A stretch of DNA of 64,000 nt from Anaerolineaceae bacterium (GTDB lineage: Bacteria; Chloroflexota; Anaerolineae; Aggregatilineales; Phototrophicaceae), in NCBI GenBank assembly GCA_020634165.1, contig JACKCF010000005.1, positions 124,001 through 188,000 on the forward strand, read 5' to 3'. The first letter of the stretch is position 1. Each line of letters opens with the position of its first letter. The notes beneath the pieces were generated by a model that was not told the origin of the DNA, ran no database searches, and saw only the letters and a list, made by a program, of their open reading frames with translations. A program made the position numbers and the translations under genes. Of this stretch, positions 50,270-57,225 are shown in pieces.

Positions 50270-51103
50270 GTGACGACTGAACTCATCCTGTTGGGAACAG
50301 GAACACCTAATTTGCACCCGTCGCGTTATCAATCCAGCCTGGTAATTATCGCGGAGGGCCAGCCGTATCTGGTGGATTGCGGCGGGGGGACCATGCAGCG
50401 CGTCTCCCGCGCGCGGGATCAGTTCCAACTGGATGCGCTCGATATGAAGCGGCTTACGCGCCTGTTCCTGACGCATCTGCATCCTGACCATACGACTGGC
50501 TTGCCGGATTTCCTGATAGCGCCCTGGGTGCTGGAGCGCGACGCTGTGGTCGAGGTCTACGGTCCACGCGGGACGACTCACCTTGTAGATGGCATCCTAT
50601 CTGCTTATGAAATTGGCATCGCCGAGCACCGTGACGGTCTGGCTCCGATCAACAACCCTCTGTCCATCCAGACTGGGACCATCAGCGAGGGGCGGATTTA
50701 TCAGGATGCTGCGCTCACGGTCGATGCCTTCCCGGCCTCGCATGGTGGCCTGGAAGCTTATTCTTTCAAATTCACGACAGCCGACAAAACCATCGTCGTT
50801 AGCGGCGATACCAGCCCAACAGAGGCCATGCTAGGCTTCGCCAAAGGCTGCGATGTGCTGGTGCATGAGGTTTATTCTGCGGAACGGCTCAAGCGGCGTC
50901 AGCCTGATTGGCAGCGTTATCACAGTCAGGTGCACACGTCGACGGAGCAGTTGGCTGAAATCGCCAATATAACTCGTCCCGATGTGCTGGTGATGGTCCA
51001 TCAATTGTTCTGGGGGGCCTCCGAGGCGGAAATTCTGGCGGAGGTGACATCGCGCTATGATGGCGAAGTTATCTGCGGCCATGATTTGCAGCGAATACTT
51101 TGA
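50270..51103 (+). CDS. RNase Z-like metallo-beta-lactamase hydrolase
   Basis: A 277-aa MBL-fold protein; GTG 50270 follows GGAGG. Residues LFLTHLHPDHTTGLPDFL hold the HXHXDH zinc motif; FPASHGGLEAYSFKF, VVSGDTSPTEAMLGFAKG, HEVYSAE and CGHD supply later ligands. The layout is RNase Z or arylsulfatase-like; the exact substrate is open. It lacks the long exosite arm of tRNase Z, so tRNA processing is less likely. It is a single gene. Confidence 0.75.
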   Translation: MTTELILLGTGTPNLHPSRYQSSLVIIAEGQPYLVDCGGGTMQRVSRARDQFQLDALDMKRLTRLFLTHLHPDHTTGLPDFLIAPWVLERDAVVEVYGPRGTTHLVDGILSAYEIGIAEHRDGLAPINNPLSIQTGTISEGRIYQDAALTVDAFPASHGGLEAYSFKFTTADKTIVVSGDTSPTEAMLGFAKGCDVLVHEVYSAERLKRRQPDWQRYHSQVHTSTEQLAEIANITRPDVLVMVHQLFWGASEAEILAEVTSRYDGEVICGHDLQRIL

Positions 51104-51213
51104 TCGACCCCTATCCTCCTGTCCTTTCCCCATGATGGGAAAGGATGCCTTTCTAACCTGTTTGGTCGCAAGCACAGGTCCCCTCACATCACGGGAGGAG
51201 ATTTAGGGGTTTA
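51104..51213. repeat. ~110-bp palindromic repeat, ATGATGGG subtype (copy R8)
   Basis: Left arm CCCCATGATGGGAAAGGATG; right arm CCTCACATCACGGGAGGAG, with partial decay of the pairing. First of three direct copies. Confidence 0.7.
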
Positions 51214-51227
51214 AACAGGCAACGCAA

Positions 51228-51332
51228 GACCCCTATCCTCGGTCCTTTCCCCATGATGGGAAAGGATGCCTTGCTAAGTAACTTGATTGCTTTTGAAAGT
51301 CCCCTGCCATCATGGGCGGATTTAGGGGTTTA
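51228..51332. repeat. ~110-bp palindromic repeat, ATGATGGG subtype (copy R9)
   Basis: Left arm as in R8, right arm CCTGCCATCATGGGCGGATT. Spaced 124 bp from R8 and 120 bp from R10. Confidence 0.7.
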
Positions 51333-51347
51333 AACGGGTTATGCAAG

Positions 51348-51459
51348 ACCCCTATCCTCGGTCCTTTCCCCATGATGGGAAAGGATGCCTTTCTAAGTAA
51401 CTTGATTGCTTTTGTAAGTCTCCTCCCATCATGGGGAGGAGATTTAGAGGTGGGGTCTG
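51348..51459. repeat. ~110-bp palindromic repeat, ATGATGGG subtype (copy R10)
   Basis: Best preserved copy: AGACCCC ends pair with GGGGTCT, inner CCCCATGATGGGA with TCCCATCATGGGG. It ends directly beside the DUF559 stop codon at 51461. Confidence 0.8.
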
Positions 51460-51460
51460 G

Positions 51461-51856
51461 TTACTCCAAGGCCGCCATAATGGCATCAACAACGGCATCA
51501 ATCGACTGTATGATTTGTTCGTTTGTGAAGCGCAGAACGCGAAACTCATTGGCTTCCAGCCAGTGCTGCCTTTGTTCATCGTAATCAATCTGCTGTCTGT
51601 GAATCTCACCGTCAACTTCGATGATGAGGCGCTTATTCAAGCAGACGAAATCCACAACGAAAGGTCCGATGGTATGCTGCCGTCTGAAGCGCTCGCCACG
51701 AGGCTGTCGATTGCGCAGATGTTGCCAAAGCGTTTTCTCTGCGGGGGTAGGTTCACGGCGCATTTCCTGTGCGACACCTTTGAGCTTTCGCCATTGCTTG
51801 GGTGACGAGTTGTAGGGGCGCGCTGGTTCATCGTCGCTCATCGCTTGGGCTTTCAT
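51461..51856 (-). CDS. DUF559 (Vsr-like) endonuclease-family protein
   Basis: A 131-aa DUF559 protein of the PD-(D/E)XK/very-short-patch-repair fold. The nuclease core is RREPTPAEKTLWQHLRNRQ, GERFRRQHTIGPFVVDFVCL, LIIEVDGEIHRQQIDYDEQR (D in VVDFV, E-V-D in IIEVDGE). ATG 51856 or 51841 may start. It is flanked by R10 within a few bases of its stop and by R11 9 bp beyond its start. It may nick or cut DNA, possibly connected with spread of these repeats (inference). Confidence 0.85.
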   Translation of the reverse strand: MKAQAMSDDEPARPYNSSPKQWRKLKGVAQEMRREPTPAEKTLWQHLRNRQPRGERFRRQHTIGPFVVDFVCLNKRLIIEVDGEIHRQQIDYDEQRQHWLEANEFRVLRFTNEQIIQSIDAVVDAIMAALE

Positions 51857-51864
51857 GGGGCACT

Positions 51865-51977
51865 AGACCCCTATCCTCCTGTCCTTTCCCCATGATGGGA
51901 AAGGATGCCTTTCTATGTAATTTGATTGCTTTTGAAAGTCTCCTGCCATCATGGGGAGGAGATTTAGAGGTGGGGTT
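51865..51977. repeat. ~110-bp palindromic repeat, ATGATGGG subtype (copy R11)
   Basis: Same orientation and subtype as R8-R10, on the other side of the DUF559 gene. R11 and R10 agree in the non-pairing centre (TTGATTGCTTTTG), so they share a recent ancestor. Confidence 0.8.
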
Positions 51978-51983
51978 CTAATA

Positions 51984-52127
51984 CTAGAAATATGATCCCT
52001 GAACCCCACTCGCCGCAATGCCGTATAAGAGTATCGCAGCAAGAATACACACAAGTATCAACATACAAGTCATAGCAATAGCCCATATAATGGCCCTTGA
52101 GTTGGATACTTCGCGCTTCTTTTTCAT
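51984..52127 (-). CDS. Small membrane protein (47 aa)
   Basis: A 47-aa frame: a basic head MKKKREVSNSR followed by one hydrophobic helix (IIWAIAMTCMLILVCILAAI) and a short tail ending SYF. It starts 9 bp after the stop of the DUF362 gene on the same strand and ends 6 bp before repeat R11, so it is probably translated with the DUF362 gene. No family is known to me. Composition and helix pattern argue for a real gene. Confidence 0.5.
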   Translation of the reverse strand: MKKKREVSNSRAIIWAIAMTCMLILVCILAAILLYGIAASGVQGSYF

Positions 52128-52136
52128 CGATAGAAT

Positions 52137-52934
52137 TTAGTCCCCGCGCAGCTTGCGGATGTGCTGAAGATACTCCGGCACGTCAATGCCGGCGGTGCGG
52201 CAGGCGGCCTCATCAACGGCGATCATATCATCCCCCCAGACGATTTTGCCAATAGGGCGGCTGACGCCTTCTGCATGGTCGGGCGTGTCATCAGGGCTAT
52301 CATAAAATTCGGTCAGGTCAATGACGGCTCCGGCGAAGTGCCAACCGACCGAAAAATAGACATCCGGCAGCACCGTGTTGGCATCGGGATTATAGAGCTT
52401 GGCGCGGGAATTTGGGCTGCGGCCATGATAATGATGGCGCGGGAATAACTCATACAGATTTTTGGTTGTGCCCGAAATGAGGGATTGGCCATCAATGATC
52501 GTGCGCTTGAGAGGGGCTACCGAAATCGCACAATCGAATTCCTGAACATAGGCTGGGGCCAGCAAATCATCATATTTTGCGGGCTGTGGAGAGGTATTCA
52601 GGTAGCGCGTTAGCACCAGTTCTTCGCTGTCGCTGACGCGCATTTCGCGGTCGAGGATGTCGATCAGGCCGTGCTGCTCAAAACGCTCGTGAATCGTACC
52701 ATCGCCGGTTATGCCATCCACGATGAGGATGCGGCCAACCGGACTGGCTCGGCGCAGACCACGCAGTACCGCCGCCAGCACCGGCAAACTGACTGTTGCG
52801 GGGTGGCCGGCTTCGTAAGCCATGCTGACCTTCACCAGGATGCGCGGCGCGTTAAAGGCGGCATCCGGCGGGGTGTAGACGAAACTGCTGCTGTTGGCGG
52901 TTTTGATGCTGGCGAGGTCGGCGAGCTTGCCCAA
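52137..52934 (-). CDS. DUF362-family protein
   Basis: A 265-aa DUF362 protein. Family blocks: RILVKVSMAYEAGHPATVSL, RILIVDGITGDG, DCAISVAPLKRTIIDGQSLISGTTKNLYELFP and a conserved VWGDDMIAVDEAACRTAGID. Many DUF362 proteins carry ferredoxin clusters; here no cysteine cluster is present, so it is the cofactor-free core. Function unknown. It precedes a 47-aa membrane protein on the same strand. Confidence 0.75.
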   Translation of the reverse strand: MGKLADLASIKTANSSSFVYTPPDAAFNAPRILVKVSMAYEAGHPATVSLPVLAAVLRGLRRASPVGRILIVDGITGDGTIHERFEQHGLIDILDREMRVSDSEELVLTRYLNTSPQPAKYDDLLAPAYVQEFDCAISVAPLKRTIIDGQSLISGTTKNLYELFPRHHYHGRSPNSRAKLYNPDANTVLPDVYFSVGWHFAGAVIDLTEFYDSPDDTPDHAEGVSRPIGKIVWGDDMIAVDEAACRTAGIDVPEYLQHIRKLRGD

Positions 52935-52974
52935 GACTGTGCTCCTAATGTGACATCTTGCTTTTCAGAATATA

Positions 52975-53086
52975 GACCCCCATCCTCGGTCCTTCCCCCG
53001 AAGGAGGAAGGATGCCTTTCTTGTTGACAAGCGAGTTTCTGCAAATCCCCTCTCCTTCGGGGAGGGGATACAGGGGAGGGGTTCAT
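52975..53086. repeat. ~110-bp palindromic repeat, GAAGGAG subtype (copy R12)
   Basis: CCCCGAAGGAG and CTCCTTCGGGG arms pair perfectly; ends ACCCCC and GGAGGGGT. Same subtype as R1. Confidence 0.75.
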
Positions 53087-53149
53087 TCAGAGATGTAAAT
53101 ACGCCGCTCAGTCTACCAAACGAAGCCGAACGTGGGCAGGGCGGTCGAG

Positions 53150-53818
53150 TCACTCCAGCAGGGCGAAGGCGCGTACCGGGAAGGTACCCAAGTTCTGCAC
53201 TTTGACGGGAACAGCGTAAAACTTAAAGGGCGTGTTCGCTGGAATGCTGGCCAGATTGGTCATGTGCTCCACGATGAGGATATCCGCGCCGAGCAGGATG
53301 GTATGCACGGGGCGCGTGCCATTGTCGATGCTGTCGATATTGAGCGAGTCGATGCCGACCATACGCACTCCTAGGGAACGCAGGCACTCGGCGGCGTCCT
53401 GCGTCAGATAGGGATGGCCCTCGAAATAGTGGTCCGTCTTCCAGAGACGGGACCAATCCGTGCGTACGATGACCGCTTTCCCGACCAGGTCCAAACCGTC
53501 GAAGTAGCTGACATCCACCGCGCGGCCCGTCATGTGGCTGGCATCGACCAGCACGCCATCCAGGTGCGCGACCTGTTGCAGCGATAGTTCAGACAGGTCT
53601 TTGCCGTCGCTGTAGCGATGAAAAGGCGAATCAACATACGTGCCGGTATTGGCGACCATTTCGATTTTGCCAATCTGGAACTCGGTGCCATCGGCATAAT
53701 GGGAGCGGGAATCTTCGCGGCTCATATAGTCGCAGATGATGGGGGCGGGCAGGCCGCGATAAGTGACCATGCCATCTTCAACTGTATGGCTGAGGTCGAT
53801 GAGCTTGGGGTGGGACAT
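53150..53818 (-). CDS. Cyclase-family (kynurenine formamidase-like) protein
   Basis: A 222-aa protein with ATG 53818 behind AAAGGA. DLSHTVEDGMVTYRGLPAPI and VGKAVIVRTDWSR, GIDSLNIDS, HTILLGADILIVEHMTNL are cyclase-family blocks. The usual metal motif HGTHXDXPXH reads NTGTYVDSPFHRY here, so two of the metal-binding His are Asn and Tyr. It belongs to a variant subgroup and may bind metal differently or be a non-formamidase hydrolase. It is a single gene. Confidence 0.8.
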   Translation of the reverse strand: MSHPKLIDLSHTVEDGMVTYRGLPAPIICDYMSREDSRSHYADGTEFQIGKIEMVANTGTYVDSPFHRYSDGKDLSELSLQQVAHLDGVLVDASHMTGRAVDVSYFDGLDLVGKAVIVRTDWSRLWKTDHYFEGHPYLTQDAAECLRSLGVRMVGIDSLNIDSIDNGTRPVHTILLGADILIVEHMTNLASIPANTPFKFYAVPVKVQNLGTFPVRAFALLE

Positions 53819-54054
53819 CGTGAAGCGTCCTTTTTCTGAGCCGTCGTTGGGCCATGAGTATAGCAAAACTCGCCGCAAACGCCGTGTTTTGAGAGGATGT
53901 TCCGATTACATGCATGTGATCATGAAAAAACGGACATACAGAAATCGCGGATTTGCCGTTATGATGAAAACGACGCTTTTTGTAAGATCTAGAAAATTGG
54001 GAAGTTGATCCTGCTATGCACGGCAATAACCACGATAAAACGCAGGAAGTGCCG

Positions 54055-54552
54055 ATGAGCGGCAATCAGTGGCAGAGCGATACGGCGCGCTGGACGTCGA
54101 ATGCCTATCAGGTGCAGTTTGACACTGTGCAGTATTTACAGTCGAACGAAGATGACGAATCGTTCCGTATGAGTGCCTGGGGGATGTCCCATCGTCTGCG
54201 TCTGCTGCTCGGCGATTATCGTGATGACGAAATTCGTTCCGCGACGGAATGGCTGGCCAATCATCAGAATATGATCGTGGCGGATATGCTGGAAGATATG
54301 GCGCTGCATTCGTTCCGCCAGGGCGAAACCATGCCGCCGCTGCATACGCTGTTCATAGCCGTGGAAACGGATTTGTTCCTGCCGCGCGGCCTAAAGATCA
54401 ATGTGAGCTGTATCACCAACATGGTCCCAGATGATGACAGCGATGACAGCGTGGATAAGTTTGTGGCAGTGCTGGACCCTAGCGAAGCCCATCTTTATGT
54501 GATGGAACGTTCAGAGTCCTACACGCCGCCGCGTACCCAATACCTGCATTAG
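54055..54552 (+). CDS. Hypothetical cytoplasmic protein
   Basis: A 165-aa protein. ATG 54055 (MSGNQWQSDTARW) follows AGGAAG at good spacing; ATG 54016 upstream is the alternative. Helical first half (DEIRSATEWLANHQNMIVAD), beta second half (TLFIAVETDLFLP, LKINVSCITNMVP, FVAVLDPSEAHLYVME). It is acidic, with no membrane segment. No family recognised. Transcript ends at a strong hairpin. Confidence 0.55.
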   Translation: MSGNQWQSDTARWTSNAYQVQFDTVQYLQSNEDDESFRMSAWGMSHRLRLLLGDYRDDEIRSATEWLANHQNMIVADMLEDMALHSFRQGETMPPLHTLFIAVETDLFLPRGLKINVSCITNMVPDDDSDDSVDKFVAVLDPSEAHLYVMERSESYTPPRTQYLH

Positions 54553-54581
54553 CGGGCAGATTTTCACGTAAATTGGGTTAT

Positions 54582-54626
54582 AAAAAGCAAACCTTGAATC
54601 GGCAACTCGCCGATTTTTGCTTTTTA
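54582..54626 (+). terminator. Rho-independent terminator
   Basis: AAAAAGCAAA ... GAATCGGC, loop AACTC, GCCGATTTTTGC then TTTTT. A long stem ending the upstream gene. Confidence 0.85.
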
Positions 54627-54718
54627 TTTGTTAGAGAATCGTATAGATGGGGCTACTTTAGTCCTGTTTTGGGTATTCTGCCCGTAAAAACACCATAAAG
54701 AATTAAGAAGAATAAAGA

Positions 54719-54746
54719 TTGACACACGAAAATCGTGTTATATTAG
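54719..54746 (+). promoter_or_regulatory. Promoter with built-in operator for Flp pilin
   Basis: TTGACA (54719-54724), a 16-nt spacer and TATTAG (54741-54746). The palindrome ACACGA-AAA-TCGTGT at 54724-54738 fills the spacer, a position where a bound regulator would block or realign the promoter. Confidence 0.55.
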
Positions 54747-54809
54747 CAGTGTCGGACCATTATTCTGACAAATCATTCTCAATCATTTTGTTCCAAAGAG
54801 GTAATCATC

Positions 54810-54965
54810 ATGTTGTATCGTCCCCAAAATGAAGAAGGCCAAGGTCTGGTTGAATATGCTCTGATCCTGGTCCTGGTCGCCGTTGTCGTTATCGTCGTTC
54901 TGACACTGCTTGGCCCAGCCATTGGTGAAGTTTTCAGTGACATTCTGGCAGCTTTCGGCGGCTAG
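54810..54965 (+). CDS. Flp-type pilin (51 aa)
   Basis: A 51-aa class III pilin. Leader MLYRPQNEEG ends before QGLVEYALIL, so prepilin peptidase should cut after that Gly. The helix VLVAVVVIVVLTLLG is followed by a short tail PAIGEVFSDILAAFGG. Length and shape are those of a major Flp pilin subunit. No tad secretion genes are in the window. A strong palindromic promoter lies upstream and a terminator follows, so it is a strongly expressed single gene. Confidence 0.85.
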   Translation: MLYRPQNEEGQGLVEYALILVLVAVVVIVVLTLLGPAIGEVFSDILAAFGG

Positions 54966-54981
54966 TAGCCACCCAAGCACC

Positions 54982-55020
54982 AAAAAAGAAAAGCGGCCCA
55001 TCGGGCCGCTTTTTGCTTTC
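54982..55020. terminator. Bidirectional rho-independent terminator
   Basis: AAAAGCGGCCC, loop ATC, GGGCCGCTTTTTG; serves the pilin and the convergent surface-protein gene. Confidence 0.9.
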
Positions 55021-55051
55021 CATCATTGTGTGAACCGAATATCCACACGCA

Positions 55052-56809
55052 TCAAGAACGACGCCTGAGAGCAACAGCACCCAGGCCGAGCGCCATCATC
55101 ACCCCGGCAAGCGCACCTACGAGCAGGATCACCTGACGCGAAAGGGGCGTTTCACCAGTCTGGGGCATTTCCGTGACGCTTACGACATGCGCCGTATCCT
55201 GGCCAGGGTACGGCCGACCGGGCTGGCCCAGCACTGCCAGATTGACGATGGTGAAGGGCGGTACCACGCTGGGTCGGATGCGCGTCACAATGGTGATGTT
55301 GACCGATTGGCCTGGTGCCAGCGAGCCAATCAGGAATGTGACGGTCTGGCCACTGAAATTGGCGGCACCCGCATCGGACGAAACGGACAGGATTTCCAAC
55401 TCATTCGGTACAACATCGGTGAAGCCGACGTCGGGCACCGCTACGCTATTGGGATTGCTGACGACCACTGTCCATGTCACGACGTCACCAGCCTGGGCAA
55501 AGGCACGATCTACCTCTTTGCGGATGATTGGCATTGGCGAGCCAGGGACGACCGTCCCCTGCGGAACGACTGTTCCAGGCGTTCCAGGTGTATTGGTGAC
55601 AGGTGTCATTTGTGTGGGCGTATCGGAAGGCGTCGGCGTATTGGTTGGCGTGACACCTGGCGGCAGAGTCGGTGTCTCAGATGGTGTCGGTGTCTCAGTT
55701 GGTGTTGGCGTATCGGTTGGTGTCGGCGTGGGCGTATTGGCCTGCTGCGGAACCGGATACACGCGAATGACCGTACCGAGCAGGTCACCACTCATACCCA
55801 TTGTGAGTAAGTTTGCAGTAGATTCCGGCGTGGAATGCGCCTGAATGCAAATGAAGGTTTCGCCTGGGGCGATAACAATATCGGTGCGCCTATCCAGAAG
55901 GTCCCATTCCTGGCCCAGGCTGGACACCCATATGCTGTTTGGTGGGAAGTTCTGCGCACTGGGGTTATTGGCTATCACGCCAGTAGGTCGCTGCGGATTG
56001 GCTTCTGCTGGTGGTGTGCCGGTGCCGGTCAACCAGTACAGGATATGACCACGGAAGGGCGCGACCGCATTGGCCTGACCACCAAAGACACCGTTGATGT
56101 GCGCATAACGTGGGAATGCTTCCGGCGCGAAGGTACTACATAGGGCATTGGAGTAGGCACCCATGCCAGGCGGGTTTTCCCAGAACCACCAATCCAGGCC
56201 AGCATAATAGGCCAGATCAGTAACAAGTGGAAATTCCGGGCATTCATAAACCACGCTGATGCCAACACCGTAGGTTTCCGCATTGTTGTGTGGTTCCGGC
56301 GGAATATCAAAATTCTGAATATTGAACGTGTTGTTGCCGACTTGCCAGTTGGCGATGAAGAACGCCGTCACATCCGCGATGGAACTGCCACGATGGTAAA
56401 GCCTGTTGCTCAGGCCATCATGGACCGCCAAATAATCGCTGGTGGATGAAATGACCTGGCTAGGGTTGCCATTCATGCTTACGTCGATCTGGGTATCAAA
56501 GGTAGGATTGGTGGTATCACCTGGCAAGGAACGCCAGCGCGTGTACCACTTCATGATGGCGCCGCGAATGGTTGGTGGCCCCGCTGTACAGGAGGGCACA
56601 TTGATCGTAAAACTACCATTTACATTATTTGGAAAGAAGGACAAACCGCCGCTGACCACATCGGTATTGCCAGGGTACGATTGGTAAAGCGTCAGAGGCT
56701 CATCGAAACCTACGAATTGTGCTTCTACTGAAGAAACACGGGTACCTAAAATTGCGATTAACACAACCATCAAGCTGGTGACGGCCCACCACGACTTCAG
56801 GGATTTCAT
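55052..56809 (-). CDS. Cell-surface protein with DUF11 domain and LPXTG-like (MPQTG) anchor
   Basis: A 585-aa exported protein starting at ATG 56809 behind GGGGGAAGGGA. Signal peptide MKSLKSWWAVTSLMVVLIAI then cleavage near VEA-Q. The N-terminal 350 residues have no clear family. A Thr/Pro linker (TPTPTPTDTPTPTETPTPSE-like) follows, then a DUF11 beta domain (IRKEVDRAFAQAGDVVTW, VVVSNPNSVAVPDVGFTDVV) and MPQTGETPLSRQ, a TM helix and ALRRRS. The end is a sortase-type sorting signal with M for L. It should be covalently displayed on the outside. Confidence 0.8.
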   Translation of the reverse strand: MKSLKSWWAVTSLMVVLIAILGTRVSSVEAQFVGFDEPLTLYQSYPGNTDVVSGGLSFFPNNVNGSFTINVPSCTAGPPTIRGAIMKWYTRWRSLPGDTTNPTFDTQIDVSMNGNPSQVISSTSDYLAVHDGLSNRLYHRGSSIADVTAFFIANWQVGNNTFNIQNFDIPPEPHNNAETYGVGISVVYECPEFPLVTDLAYYAGLDWWFWENPPGMGAYSNALCSTFAPEAFPRYAHINGVFGGQANAVAPFRGHILYWLTGTGTPPAEANPQRPTGVIANNPSAQNFPPNSIWVSSLGQEWDLLDRRTDIVIAPGETFICIQAHSTPESTANLLTMGMSGDLLGTVIRVYPVPQQANTPTPTPTDTPTPTETPTPSETPTLPPGVTPTNTPTPSDTPTQMTPVTNTPGTPGTVVPQGTVVPGSPMPIIRKEVDRAFAQAGDVVTWTVVVSNPNSVAVPDVGFTDVVPNELEILSVSSDAGAANFSGQTVTFLIGSLAPGQSVNITIVTRIRPSVVPPFTIVNLAVLGQPGRPYPGQDTAHVVSVTEMPQTGETPLSRQVILLVGALAGVMMALGLGAVALRRRS

Positions 56810-57225
56810 AGATAAATCCCTTCCCCCATCACATTGGACAGAATCAACTGGTTTTCTTTGTAATGTATTGTAAAGGTTACAAACATGTATTGTAGCACCA
56901 GGCAGCAAATCGTGCGATAGGCCCTTTGGAGGGGGTGGAGCCACACGATTTACGCAGGTACCCCCATTAGTTTTTTGCAGGTGCGTTGTCAAAGTAATGT
57001 GTGCAGAATAGGAACTTGTTGGACAATCTTTGTTCTACGTAGTAATACGCGGGTCTTTTACCGTAATTTAATTGATTTGAATAATATCGTTTATCAACAT
57101 CTTAACTTTTTCCTCACGAATCTGGTTGTAAAGTTAATTGGGGTCACCTAAGATAAACACATACAACCACTCACGACGCCGATATGGGCAATGCCCCTCG
57201 CTCACGATACGAGTAAAGGTTCGTA
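56810..57225. other. Divergent promoter region
   Basis: 416 bp between the surface-protein gene and the rightward dehydratase gene. A promoter for the latter is marked separately. For the leftward gene I see no clear -35/-10 pair. No small gene is evident. Confidence 0.4.
57126..57154 (+). promoter_or_regulatory. Promoter of CapD-type dehydratase gene
   Basis: TTGTAA (57126-57131), a 17-nt spacer and TAAGAT (57149-57154), with the ATG at 57226 behind AAAGG. Confidence 0.5.

Noticed and set aside
51104..51977. Possible CRISPR array (four similar direct repeats)
   Set aside because: Repeat units are ~110 bp palindromes and the spacers are short and similar or contain a gene; no cas genes.
55750..55770. 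Another ParB-like site (GACCGTACCGAGCAGGT)
   Set aside because: Arms are out of register by one base and it lies 40 kb away in coding DNA; likely chance.
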